DNA of 64,000 nt from Xenoacremonium recifei (Eukaryota > Ascomycota > Sordariomycetes > Hypocreales > Nectriaceae): the NCBI GenBank assembly GCA_012184525.1, contig WOFQ01000001.1, positions 2,108,001-2,172,000 on the forward strand. Direction: 5' to 3'. The notes under the pieces are model-generated. The model was not told the DNA's origin. It was given only the letters and a program-made list of their open reading frames with translations, and made no database searches. The first letter of the stretch is position 1. Each line of letters opens with the position of its first letter. The position numbers and the translations under genes were made by a program. Below are positions 12,121-23,468 of the stretch, piece by piece.

Positions 12121-12898
12121 ATGATACCATTCTACCTCCTCCCGTTTCTCTTCGCCCTCGTCTCCGCCAATACCGAAAAGGTCATCTTCACAGCTCCGGC
12201 CCCTGTGCCTATCCCCCTAGCCAAACCTTCCATCTCGGATCTCAATCTCAAGACTTTGACCCACGATGTCTTGTCAATCCGCACCAACCTTAGCCGGGTG
12301 TTCCCCAGCGACACTGCTGTAGGCAAGGACACTTGGCTTGTGCTGGACAACTTGACCCCGGGGCAGCGGTACGAGCTTCGGGTGTGCTGGTCTGCTCTTG
12401 TAAGTCAAGTCGATCCATCTTTTTATGCGAAAGATACCGGGGATCTAATTGAAGGTGGCATAGCAACCTACATGGTTCAACTTGGAAACATATGAACTTG
12501 ACACCGTTTGGAGCACCCCTGAACTCATCCAGTCCCTCTCTGCCTACGCCTACTCTCGTCAGGATGCCACCACCCAGGGCGATGACGCAGAAGAGCCCCA
12601 AGTCCATGATCCTTCTCAAGAGGAAGGCCAGCGTGAAGCATCCATTCTTTTTCTTCTCGTGCAGTCTGCCGCGGACTACTTCACGGATGACGTCTCTCTC
12701 ATGAACGATCCTCCCCCGGTCCTGGTCGACCTCATTCTGGACCCGTACCTCTTCAACCTCCTCCCAGAGTCTCTCATCCCTACAATAGGCTATCTCATCC
12801 TCGTTGGTATTGCAACATGGTTTGTGGCCCGTACAGCCGCCTCCAAACTGCGAACTTTCGCATCGATGCCGGAAGAAACGAGCAAGAAGCAGAACTAG
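12121..12898 (+). CDS. Pga1-like ER membrane protein (putative GPI mannosyltransferase II subunit)
   Basis: Two exons, 12121-12399 and 12464-12898 (GTAAGT donor, CATAG acceptor), encode 237 residues. Residues 1-16 form a signal peptide, followed by a lumenal domain with the motif LTPGQRYELRVCW continuing as QPTWFNLETYEL across the junction. An acidic linker and one membrane helix at about 195-214 follow. The last four residues are KKQN, an exact KKxx ER-retrieval signal. The layout and the PGQRYE..VCW motif remind me of the Pga1 family, which supports addition of the second mannose to GPI anchors. That assignment is moderate; ER type I membrane topology is well supported. Confidence 0.7.
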
Positions 12899-13329
12899 GG
12901 TGAGCTTTGGGAAAAAAACACGTCTCGAGTTCCAAACATTGTGGATTTTGCAGATGCGCTCTACTCCATATCTACGTCCGGAAAGACAAGAAAAATAAAT
13001 CAAGGGTGAGGGGAAGACAGGCAGTCCTCGCAACCGATCACAGTCTCACCTCTTCGCCCTTAGAAGCCCGTCTTGGCTTCGTCCATACAGTCATCATCCA
13101 AAGCGTCTCCGCCATGCCTTATATACTCTCAGACAAAGCAATCTTGTCCGATTCCCCCCTCACATTTGCATCCGACTCGTCAATTTTTACAATCTGAGCG
13201 GGCTCGAAGTGCTCAAGTGGCATTCTCTCTTACCACGCAAGATCCCGGTAACGAGTGAGGGATATGGGCAAGCAACGAAACTGATGGATGGCCTAAGCGT
13301 CAACGCCGTGCATCTCGGTGCAGCCCAAA
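12899..13329. other. convergent intergenic region
   Basis: This is shared 3' space between the Pga1-like gene and the WW-domain gene. A candidate polyadenylation hexamer for the former is listed separately. No gene is visible. Confidence 0.55.
12991..12996 (+). terminator. AATAAA polyadenylation hexamer
   Basis: An AATAAA lies 93 nt beyond the Pga1-like stop codon in an A-rich patch. It is a plausible 3'-end signal, although fungal signals are degenerate. Confidence 0.45.
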
Positions 13330-14777
13330 TCAGTAGGGTTGATGGCCATAGTTGGGATGGCTGCCGTGTGGCACAGGAGGGGCACCGCCACCGTAGTGCT
13401 GCTGTTGCTGATGCTGCTGGCCACCATACTGGGGTTGACCTCCGGAAGGTCCATTAAATTGAGGGTTGTAGCCTCCCTGGGGGGAGCCATACTGTGGTTG
13501 CGAACCGTACGAGTTGGGTGGCGGCGGGTAGTTTCCAGGGATCTGTGGCGCACCATGCTGCTGCTGGTTGGGAGGCGGCGGGTAGTTCTGATGGCCTTGC
13601 GGCGCACCGTGAGACATCGGTCCTCCTGAAGGAGGAGGCGGATAAGACTGGTTGTGTTGCTGCTGGTGTTGCTGCTGATGTTGAGGCTGATGTTGAGGCT
13701 GGCCCATGGAGCCCGGAGGCGGAGGGAAGGAGTTCTGATGCTGAGGCTGAGGCTGCTGGTGCTGGTTCACGCCATATTGTGGCTGATGCTGAGGAGTGTG
13801 TTGGCTCGGAGGAGGCGAGTGATAGTTTTGGTTTCCGGCCGCAGGAGGAGCCGACGCCGGGGGATGGCCGCCGCCCGAGCCGCCGGGGTGATACGTGGGG
13901 GCTTCGCCGGTGTAGCCTCCGCTGTGTCCCGCGTGCGAGTATCCAAAGTTCTGGCCCTGGAAGAATGCCATTGTCAGCTTCGCTCTTCGCTACTCTCAAA
14001 AGATCGAGCCCTACATTGTTCCCATGGCTAGGCTTGCCTCCAAACATGTGAGCCACGCCGCCCATTACACTGCCTGCCAGCCCTCCGGAAGGAGGCGCAT
14101 GTTGTCCTTGGCTTGACGTCTGGCCGCCGTGGTAATTTTGAGGTTGCGGCGGCTTATTCGAGTTGCTGTTCATGAAACTCGAGGCCAGCTGCCCAACAAG
14201 CTTGCCGGCCGAGCTCTTGCCACCACCGCTGTGACTGCTGCCACCATGGCTACCACCGAGGAATTGGCTCGCGAGACTACCGAGAGGACTCGAGCTGCTG
14301 CCACCGCTGTGACTCGAGTTCTTTCCACCGAGGAGAGCGTTCATCGCCATGGTCTAAGAAAGGCGCAAAGAGTCAGCATCAAAACAGCACGTGATAAGAC
14401 CAACAACGCAGCGCAACAACACTGCAGAGCCAGAAACTCACCCCAAGACCGCGATCTCCCGCTGGACCATCCACGCCTCTCGTTCCGTCGGGCATAATGG
14501 GCTCCATGGTGCCGTCGGGGTGCCGCACCGTCTGCGATCCGTCCGGATGGGTGATGAGCTCGGGCTGCGGCGTTCCATAAGGATGATCGATCTGCTGCGC
14601 AGGCGTGCTACCCGTCTGCGCAGGCTCAGTCGGCACCTCCCACTGCGAGACGCCCGTCGCCAGCTGGACGAAGTAGTACTTCTTGGAAGCGCCGTCCCAC
14701 TGCGCAATCCAGCCCGCGGGCAGCGAAGGCGGGGCGAAGGAGGGACCTTCGGCGGCGGGTGACGTTGGGCCGGCCAT
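13330..14777 (-). CDS. WW-domain protein with Gly/Ser- and Gln/Pro-rich tail
   Basis: Three exons, 14442-14777, 14015-14353 and 13330-13956, encode 433 residues. Residues about 18-52 form a WW domain (LPAGWIAQWD, KKYYFVQ, QWEVP), a module that binds proline-rich peptides. A His/Asp/Pro segment with HPDGS and HPDGT repeats follows, then a Gly/Ser stretch. The last 200 residues are low complexity, rich in Gln, Pro, Gly, His and Asn, with QHQ runs and repeated YPPPP blocks. The tail could bind its own WW domain or drive condensation; that is inference. I know no defined function for this architecture. All joins are in-frame GT-AG. Confidence 0.85.
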
Positions 14778-16183
14778 GGTGAGGACGGGCGAGGTCGTTG
14801 GGATGCGGATAGGTGGAGGTGAGGGAGGAGAAGAATAAGAGGGAGGCTAGGAAAAGGAAAGGAAGAGGAGAGACGGCTGAGCGTCAGAGAGCAGACGTCG
14901 CTGCGGTCATGGGGAGTGAGCCGTTTCGGGGGAGGGGTTGCGCCGGGTCGTTTTGGGGGTGGAGGTTATAAGTTCCATTCACCTTCACTTCTCTTCAGTA
15001 ACAGGGCAGCTGTCCAGTCAGTGGCAGGGAGGGGTCGGGGCCTGCACTAACAGCCGCCAGCCCAGCCCAGGCCGCCAGCCCACCTGAGCTTGGCCTTGGA
15101 TGCTGGAGATGGAGCGGTCAAGTGATAGCTGCTACGCGACGGGCTACCAGAATCCCTTCAGTGATCTCTGGGAGGGAGCCCTCCAGCTGCTCTTGCTGTC
15201 TTGGCGGCCAACAACAGATTGGGGCATCGCCGCTAGACTGTTCTCGGACAGGCCTCTTCCCAGTTTCGCCGCACCGCAGGCTCAGCCCCCCAAGAAGACT
15301 CGCCAAGCTAGACAGTTCCTGCACTGTAATTATCACTGACAAAATGCCACTGGCACCAGCTACACGATACCGATCCGCACTGTGACGCAGCCTCCTCGAC
15401 GCGTCCAACCAGCTGAATCAGGATGAGTGAGCCACAGCGACGACGCTTCTCGGCCCTAACGATGACGGGCTGCCTCTTTCTCCCTCTCACAGCCTCGCAG
15501 CAATCATGCCTCGGCTGACCCGGCCTCTTACAAACAGCCTTTGTTGCTTTGATTGTGTCTTGTTTGTTTCACTGATGGCTCAATTAGACCTTGGAGGCCG
15601 CGACTCAGTCAGCTTCCCCTGTCGGTGATATCATCCTGCTGACTGTGACGCAGTGCCATCAGTCCGTCAGATCAGTCAGTCGATCTTGATCACCTAATCT
15701 ACAAGGATCTTTGATTCATGCCCAAACAGCATTGCATCAGATCTCTGAAGCGTTTCCCGGAATTCCCTTTCTTGTTCGCAAGGACCCTTGTTCATGGCCC
15801 TTGTCATGTAGAAAGGAAATTATACTTCACAGAGGTATTATTACAGCGGTCTTGTCTTTGTTCACAGCATATCTTCACCCGAGCAGGTTCCAGCAAATAT
15901 TCATCAAAGACAGTCTAGTCTCTCCTTTTGTATTTTCTTTATCTACATACTGACATGGCTGTCATATGTCTTTGTGCATGTATGCAAGTGCAAATGCAAT
16001 TCCAAAACTCCAATATCCCTACCCCAGAGTCGGTGCCCCGGGTCAATGTGCGTCGTAACAATCCCTGAAAGTTCAAGGATACAATATGTACGCGTGAATA
16101 AAGGAAAACACCATCGTCAACAAAGGCCGATGCCCCCATCCACTTCGGCCCAGCCTCAGCAGACGGAGAGAGCGACACTCAGC
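14778..16183. other. 1.4 kb gene-free region upstream of WW gene
   Basis: It contains the WW-gene promoter (left) and the 3' flank of the LPMO gene (right). A 12-bp direct repeat, GCCGCCAGCCCA, occurs at 15053 and 15071. Short GTCAG/CAGTC motifs recur around 15655-15690. Open frames here show no family likeness. Confidence 0.5.
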
Positions 16184-17503
16184 TTAGGCGAGCCGGGCAG
16201 CCGCGCGAGGGCGGAAGATGGTGCGCTTGGCGAAGCGGTCACGCTTGCCAGGCAGGACGGCGAAGTTCATGGTGGTGCCGGTCGAGCAAGTCGTGCCAGC
16301 GGCCATGGCCATGACGACGGACCACTGGCCCGAGGCGCAGCGCTGGAAGCTCTTACCGTCGATGCAGTTCCACTGGCCCTCATCGCTGCAAGCAGATCCG
16401 GGGGTGTAAGTGGTGCCGCCCGAGCTAGATCCAGAGCCGGAGCTCGGGCTGGCAGCCGCAGGGGTTGAGACGGCAGCGGGAGTCGAGGCCACAGGCGTGG
16501 GAGTCACGGCGGGAGGGTCCACGCTGCTGTCACCACCGGTACTGCGGGTGATGGTGATGAGAGTGCTGGAGCCTTCAGCTGGAGCGCTGGTTCCTGCGGC
16601 GGGCTGCGAGACAGTGATGAAGACACCACCGGCACTGGAAGCAGGGTCAGATGAGGTTGCAGCAGGGCTGTTAGTGGGGGTTACATACACGCTTGTAGTG
16701 GCCGCAGCCGAAGAGACAGCAGCCTGAGTGGTGGGAGCCGCAGCGGCGGGAGTGCTCACAACAGCAGCAGGCGAAGTCGCAGCGCTGCCAGATCCGGAAC
16801 CAGAAGAGCCAGAAGCAGAGCCGCCGTTGAAGCCAGGGCAGCTGCCGAGAGGAGGCGAGGTGTTCTTGGAGACGTCGTCGACATCGGGGCCAGGCTGAGG
16901 GAACATGAGGTCGAAGCCCTCCTTGGTCGAGCAGCCGTTGTTGACGTTGGCGACGAACATAGCCGGGCGGCTGCTCATGGCAGTGTCCCGCTTGCTGGAG
17001 CTGCCCTTGACCGTGACGGCGGCGCAGTTCATGTACATCTCGCGGTTACCGACGTTGTTGAACCAGGACCAGGCGAAGACGACTTCACCCGAGGGCGTGT
17101 CAGACGGAAGGACAAAGTCGAGGTTGCTGGTGCCCATGACGGGACAGTTGCCGATGTACGACTTGATGACGGTCCAGGTCTTGCCCTTGTCAAAGGAGAG
17201 CGAGGCTTGACAGCTGCCGCCGTTGTGGTTGGCGCCTCCGGTGATGGTCATGTTGTAGGTCTCGCCGGCCTCCCAGGTGGCAGTGGGCGTACCCTCCTTG
17301 GTGTTGAGCAGGGTGAGGTAGCCCTTGCAGGGGAAGTTGCTGCCGTCGGCGTTGAGCGGCGAGGTCATCGAGTAGTCGATATCCTGGCCGGCGTAGGGGT
17401 TGGCCTTGCTCTTGAAGGGGGGCGGGTAGATCATCTCCATGTGCGCCTGGGCGAGGCCAGCAAGCCCAAGGGCACCGAGCGCGATGGTGGCGAAGTTCTT
17501 CAT
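16184..17503 (-). CDS. secreted AA11-family lytic polysaccharide monooxygenase with C-terminal X278-like module
   Basis: A single exon encodes 439 residues. A signal peptide (1-20, ending LAGLAQA) exposes His21 as the mature N-terminus, the first half of the copper histidine brace. His93 (GGANHNGGSC) and axial Tyr157 (REMYMNCAAV) complete the site. Together with the MEMIYPPPF start and the C-rich core, this matches AA11, copper enzymes that oxidatively cleave chitin. Residues about 165-225 close the catalytic part. A long Ser/Thr/Ala/Pro linker follows, then a Cys-rich module at about 370-408 (SACSDEGQWNCIDG, FQRCASGQW) resembling X278, a putative chitin-binding module. The C-tail is very basic. 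Likely extracellular, for chitin use or wall remodelling. Confidence 0.92.
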   Translation of the reverse strand: MKNFATIALGALGLAGLAQAHMEMIYPPPFKSKANPYAGQDIDYSMTSPLNADGSNFPCKGYLTLLNTKEGTPTATWEAGETYNMTITGGANHNGGSCQASLSFDKGKTWTVIKSYIGNCPVMGTSNLDFVLPSDTPSGEVVFAWSWFNNVGNREMYMNCAAVTVKGSSSKRDTAMSSRPAMFVANVNNGCSTKEGFDLMFPQPGPDVDDVSKNTSPPLGSCPGFNGGSASGSSGSGSGSAATSPAAVVSTPAAAAPTTQAAVSSAAATTSVYVTPTNSPAATSSDPASSAGGVFITVSQPAAGTSAPAEGSSTLITITRSTGGDSSVDPPAVTPTPVASTPAAVSTPAAASPSSGSGSSSGGTTYTPGSACSDEGQWNCIDGKSFQRCASGQWSVVMAMAAGTTCSTGTTMNFAVLPGKRDRFAKRTIFRPRAAARLA

Positions 17504-20500
17504 GATGTCTATGGGTGTCGAAGGAAATCAAAATGCAGTGGTTTTGTGATGTTGGTGATGTGTGTGCGTGATGCAAAGTTGGTCCTGCAAATCGGACGAG
17601 CTCGGGGTATCCTTTTGTAGAACAGATCCAAATCAAGTGAAGGACTGTTCGATTGTTGTTCTTTTGAATGTGCAAGATCAAAGTGAGAAGACAGGAACAA
17701 TGTGAGTGCCGATGGGGGATGGACAGAAGAGAAAGGTTGGCACCAGTGCGTGAATCACAGCTGGTTTATATGAGCCCAGCTCAGGACGTTCAATGAATGC
17801 AAATGCAAAAAATGGAGGACCGCCACACAACGCGTTTGTTCGAGTGAATGGACCAGGACTCTTGACGTCCCTTGTCTTGGCGAAGAAAGGAAGCTTTTTT
17901 AAAGCGTGGCTCAGGTGAGTCGCCGTGTTCAGGGCCCGAACAAAAGGATTGTAGTGAAAGGAATGTCGTGCAAGACCAGCCAAGGTTGGGGAGGAGAAAA
18001 GACTAGAAGTCAAGACGAAATGTCGAGAATCGTGGAGTTGCACAGCCAGGGGCAAGCAAACAGACTGGTATGTGACGCTGGTGTATAAGCGGTGGGCTGG
18101 TTCTACGTTGCAATGCGTGGCCGGCAACGTCCTTGCAAACGGGGGATTGAGAAGCGAAGAAAGAAGAAAGACAAGGAGAGAAAAGAATTGTAGACACACA
18201 GAGACTGACTGAATTCCTGTCGAGTGCTGGGGAGGAGACAAGGCCCAGAATGCAGGCTGGGCGGCCATCCTTTTGTATGTATGTATCTCGCCCTCGCAGC
18301 CTCTCATCGGCGGCCGCCTCGGTGCATCTCGCACTCCCTCCCTCCTTCCCTCACTCCCCGGCGCCTTCCATCCCGGCGATGGTTTCGTTTCATCCCATCC
18401 GCTGTTTGTCACCCTGCTTCCCTCCCCCTGTTTTCTCGGCGCCTATACCGCTTCCCTCCGCCACCAAACCCCCGACGCGCCGCGGGCCTCCGAAACAGGC
18501 ACGATCGAGGGGGCGCAATGGATGGATGGATGGATCTCTGTGTTTGAGATGTTCTGGCACGGGCTTCATCCCTTTCGGTAGGCGATCCGGAGCGGTCACT
18601 GTCTACTTGCCGCAGATCGGTACGTACCCTGGCGCCTCTCGGCCAATCACCACCCCCAAAGCCCCTGGTCCTGGAAACGCCTCCCGCCAAGCTCGCCAAG
18701 CACGCAGCGCCTTCTGTATACTGATTGGCTCGGTACCTGAAGTTGAAACGGTCCCCCGGTTCAACGCCCCAGACACGCCAAACACCAGCATCCTGCAAGG
18801 GCGGCTAGGGAAGGCGGAAAAAAAAGCTTCAAGGTATAATTCAAGCTTCTTTCTTAGTGGCAGTACATCCGTTTCGCGACAAACATCCATTCCTGGTATG
18901 CAAAGCCCATGCTCTTAATGCATTGCAGAATCCATCTACCGCGCGGGTCTGCTCCGCCCATCAGCCTCAAAGTCCCAGGCTCTCCTCCACTGGCATTCCG
19001 GCCGCCAGCCCGCGCCGCCACATCCTGACGCTCAACCACTCAACGCGGCCTAGCCTCCCCAGCTTTCTGTCACTCACTTCTTTTCTTCACAGAGGTTCAG
19101 TCATCGAGCAGGGACTTCTAGCCCGAAACATAGCCCGATGGCCCCCGACGTCATGCCACCCTCGCATCTCCCCGTCTCATTGGGTCTCAGCTCCCGCCTC
19201 GGCCAACTCGTCCCGTCTGCTGTCAATGCACAGCTGTCAAAGTCCCCTGCGTATAAGCCTCCTTGTCTCCCTTCCCCAGAGTCGGCCTCACGTTGATGAG
19301 CTGCGTGGCGAACTAGCCCATCCGAGATTCCCGTCTTTATGCATCTTTCCGTCCCCTCAGTCACACATGCAGCCGTGTTCTGCACCTCTCGCGCGCGTCT
19401 GAAACCAAACACTTCACTCATAAACATCACGCACCACATGCATTCACAACACAAGCCCCTGTCTTGGCACACTGTTCCCGTAACGGTGAAATCTTTGGTT
19501 CATTCAAACGCTTCTCCTGACTTGACTAAGTAAGGTAAGTGGTAGTGATGAATGCCTCCACAAGCCCCCGACAACAAGATGACATGTATCCATATGTATG
19601 GGTGCTGTTGGATGTATCCTCAATGAGAGAGTATTGATACCAGCATATCATCAACCCCGGTCCCTTCACCAGCAATGCCTCATGGAGTGCCTCATGGAGT
19701 GGATCGCCGCCGAGATGAACCGTGGCACATGTTAGGTAACTCTTTGCAGAGAGCTTCAAGCACCCTGGCCATCTCCCGGGATCCGGGTTCCATCGCAGGC
19801 TTCTCTCCATCCCGTCAATATCCTCGAGATGCCGCTGTTGACCTGCCACTTCCTCGAAGTGCATCTTCTTTCCAAGGGACATTGCGTCTCCGTCCCAGAT
19901 CAGACGCCCCTTGATACCTACTGTATCAATCCACGTCTCAATATCCATTCCCCAGGATGCGAGACCATATTCCAGCCCTGGATGCCACCCAAAAAAAAAA
20001 CCTCGCTGTTGTCGCAACTTTCGTCCCCATCGCCGTCGACTTCGGCCACTCTCCTCTCCAGGGGCCTCAAGCGTCTGATGTAGCCTCGTCCATGATTCCA
20101 CACCACTTTTTCTTGAGGCTCTCTTCACAGCCCCAACCCTGTCTATCCTCAAGGGAGATGCATTCTGACCAACATCATCTTCTTCTCTCCAAATATTTTC
20201 AGCAGGCAGCTTGTGAGAATCCTCAACATGTGGCTTTCGTCTCGACCCTCTTCATCACCCCCGCCCCTGGTAAAGCCACCCACATAGCTGTGCTGTCGAG
20301 CCCAAGTTCTTGGGCTGCCGGACTCCGAGGCCCCCTGTCTAGTATGCGCGACGCCTACCAATGCTCAATATCGCAAGTTGTACGCCATGACTCGCGTGGA
20401 CTGATGCAGCATATGTAACCTAGACCTGAGATAGAGAGGACCCTTCATGTCTACCTCTTCTAGACAAGTTGCCAAAAAATGAAACGTCACTTTTCTCTAG

Positions 20501-20549
20501 AGATGCCGTGCGTTATGTTGGGCTGTAGGGCTGACATGAGCCGCGGAAC
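17504..20549. other. 3.0 kb gene-free region upstream of the LPMO gene
   Basis: No stretch gives a spliced or unspliced product I can relate to a family. The LPMO promoter must lie at its left end. It holds a GGAT microsatellite near 18518, pyrimidine-rich tracts around 18300-18480 and an imperfect 12-bp direct repeat (CTCATGGAGTGC/G) near 19678-19701. The longest minus-strand frame (208 codons, 19526-20152) reads through a poly-A run and has no recognisable protein character. Confidence 0.5.
18518..18535. repeat. (ATGG)n microsatellite
   Basis: About four tandem ATGG tetranucleotides lie in the long intergenic region. No function is evident. Confidence 0.8.
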
Positions 20550-23468
20550 CTATTTGGTTTCGGTTGACCCATCACTCGATCGACTCGGGTTCATCGCAGG
20601 CACGGGCATGGCGTGATTTGTCTGCGGTGTCTGGTGCTGCGCAGGACCCGAGTGTCCCTTGTTGTAGCTGTTGTTTCGGTGTTGGGGTCCGTACTGATGT
20701 CCTTGCTGCGGGCTAGTGCCGAAGTGTTGCGGTCCAGGACTTCCAAATCCTCGCATGTTGGCCACTGTTCAATAAAGTCAGTCTTTATTCAATAAGGCAG
20801 ACTCAATAATGTCACATACTAGGTCCGCTTGGCTGCCCGGGGGGGAACACGGGCTGGTTATATTGGACATTGGGGCTCATACCATATATGGGCTGGCCTT
20901 GTTGCGAGCCTTGGTGAGCCATTATCGGTGCGGCAGGGCGACCGGGGCTGGGATATCCATTGGCCCCCGGAACAGGCTGTGGCCCAGACGGCGGCATGAA
21001 CTGCGGATGGCCACCCGGGTACATCATTTGCGGAGGACCAGGCATGAACTGCGGTTGCATCATCATTGGGTTACCCATCTGTCCTTGCTGCGGCGTCATG
21101 TACTGGGGGTTGTTGGAAAAGCTCCTATACTGGCCCATCTGCGGGGTTCCTGGTCCCATGAAGACGGGCTGATTGTAGGGCATCTGCCCGGGAGAGTTGT
21201 AAGCCACTGGTACATTGCCGAGACGAGGGGACGCGAAAGACTGAGCCGAGTTGGAGTGCATCATCCGATGGTCATCATTGTTGTAAGGCGGATGAGGGAC
21301 AGGTCCTCCATGTGGCATGCCCTGCATCTGAATAGGGGGCATGTGTGGGGACTGCCTGGGTCCCATGTTGTGACCACCTGGTTGAAGATGGAATGGTAGC
21401 TGATGCTGGTGCGGCATCTGGGGCATTTGCGGCATCAAAGGAGCTGCGTGCTGCGGGTTGGGCGTGGCCAATGCGGGCCCTCCGAACGGCTGTCTTTCGA
21501 AGTGTTGCTTATACGTCAGATGCATCGTCGACTCGGGCTTCTCGTCCTCTGAGAGTTGTCGCCATGTAGCCGGTGTGTCATACGGAGGCATCAGACCGCC
21601 GTTATCATCCCAGTTGCGACCTGCGGGTGGCTTGTTGGTCTGGATGTTGAGCAAAATCCGGCACTTCTGCACATTAATGGCCTTCGTCTTGCGTCGAACC
21701 AGTTGAAGGGGTGGTGAGTCAACGGCAAGGTTGACTGCCGATCGAGGGCTTGAGCTGGCACTGGGGTTGAAGGACGTCGCAAACGGGTTGGGTCGGAACT
21801 CGTGGCTGTTGGGATTCAACTTGGCACTCATATGACCAGGCGCGCCGCTGAGGCGTCTATTGTAGCCCTGATCAACAGCGTTCGCTGGACCCGTCGGCGG
21901 AGCTCGCATCTCTTGGCCTCCCATGTGAGGTGGATGGCCCTGGGCAAACTTCTGTGTCTCGACGTTACGGAGACGCTGCGCCAGGTTTCCGGTCTGCGCC
22001 TGAGGCGGCATGTGCTGCGGTCCTCCGCGGTTGTTCCGGTACTGTTGCCCATGATACTGGTTGGGGTACTGCTGTCGTCCGCCAGTATGTCTGTTCTGGC
22101 CGCTAGCAGGAGGAGTCGCCTGCATACCAGGACCACGAGCGGCGCGGGCATCGTTGGCCGGGCCGGCGGCAGGGGCCGGGGCGCCTTGCTCCGGAATGCC
22201 TTTGCCTTGTGGCTCTTTGTAATTTACGACTGCAACCTTCTCCTTCGTCGCGGCATCAGCCTTGGCCTTGGCGACCTCCTCGGCGTTCTTGATAGCCTTG
22301 GCCTGAATTTCCTTCTGCTTCAATGGATCCTTCGCAATGATGGAGACGAGATCAGTTGGGACTGGAGTCGAAAGCTTGAAAGAATCGGCAAACTTCTTCA
22401 GCTCAGTCAATCTGACTTCCTTATCAGCCTTGGCCTTGCTGCTCCGCACTCTCTCGGCATTCATTCGCTGCTGGGTAGCAAACGACTTGAACTCCTTCAG
22501 GACATCCCGCTCAACAGTCGAAGTAGCACTTGGGCCCGAAGATCTGGTCTCATTGACCTGAGGAGACATGTTCCGGGACGTCGTGGCCGAGTTCCGAAGA
22601 GGAGTGCTGGTCTTCTCTGGTGCCTGAACCGCAGGCTTGGCATTGTCTGCTTCGCCTACAGGTGTCACCTCCACCGATGTCTTGGTCTTCTCAGTCTTGG
22701 AAGCAACACCATTCTGGTTCGAATCGGGGACCTGAGGCTTGGTGCCCTCCGGGGAAGGGCTAGGTTGCTTCTTGACCGGAGCCTTGATCACAGAGGAAAT
22801 GATGGCCGGATCGACAGGAGCACCCTTGACGGTCGACTGACCCGTAGGAGCTCGCTTGGCCGGGGGTGTGTACTTGTTCTCTCGACCACCCAGAGGCGGG
22901 AAATCCTGCCTACGGACTCCACTGTATCTAGAGCACAATATTAGTTATTGCAAAGGTATTAGGTAGCGGCTCATCGTACTTATCCTCTTCATTCTCTCCT
23001 TCTTCTCCACCGACAAAATCCATGATACGCTCCTCGGCCACGTGAGCAGTAGTAGGCGTGCTTCTCTCAATTTCTCGAGCCTTTCGTTCAGCGGCGGCCA
23101 TTCTCTCACGGTACTTGGGGTGGCTCTTGTCGATAGTGGTAGTGTAGATGTTCTCGTCATAATCGGTCTTCACGCCAAAGAGCTTCTCATTCGCGGCGAA
23201 CTGGTCCCAGGGTCCAGAGCTGGTCGTCTTCTCCAAAGCACCATTGATGCCGTCGCTTGAGTCGGGGATCCATGGCTGCAGGGTCCGCTCGTGGCCGAAT
23301 CTGCTGTTCGAGATGGCTGTGTCGGTGCGAAAAGAGGTTCGGTTTCCTATGGCAGCAACGGTCAGTATATGCAGCTGCGGCTTATCGCGACGGAGAGGGC
23401 TAACCATTCTGACGGTCGAATTTTCCGGCGGCACCACCAGCCGCTCCGTCTTTCTTCGGAAGAGGCAT
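20550..23468 (-). CDS. PBP1: ataxin-2/Pbp1-type LsmAD-PAM2 protein
   Basis: Four exons, 23405-23468, 22980-23346, 20820-22927 and 20550-20764, join in frame to 917 residues. An LsmAD domain falls near residues 25-155 (RFGHERTLQPWIPD, WDQFAANEKLFGVKTDYDE, TAHVAEERIMDFVGG). A PAM2-like motif, LNPNSHEFRPNPF, is encoded near 21785-21830 and should bind the MLLE domain of poly(A)-binding protein. The C-terminal third is Pro/Gln/Met/Gly-rich disorder. Ataxin-2/Pbp1 proteins regulate poly(A) tails, stress granules and TORC1. The expected N-terminal LSm domain is not visible. I start at the ATG of MPLPKKDG; its frame has a stop about 20 codons upstream, so any LSm would need further upstream exons, which I did not find. 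Confidence 0.88.

Noticed and set aside
19526..20152. 208-codon minus-strand frame in the LPMO upstream region
   Set aside because: It includes a poly-A run coding a Phe run and shows no conserved segment or splice pattern.
22705..22735. GGTTCGAATC string resembling a tRNA T-arm
   Set aside because: It lies inside Pbp1 coding sequence and no acceptor or D-arm can be paired around it.
21802..22944. 380-codon plus-strand frame antisense to Pbp1
   Set aside because: It lies wholly opposite the supported Pbp1 exon and reads as a composition-driven shadow.
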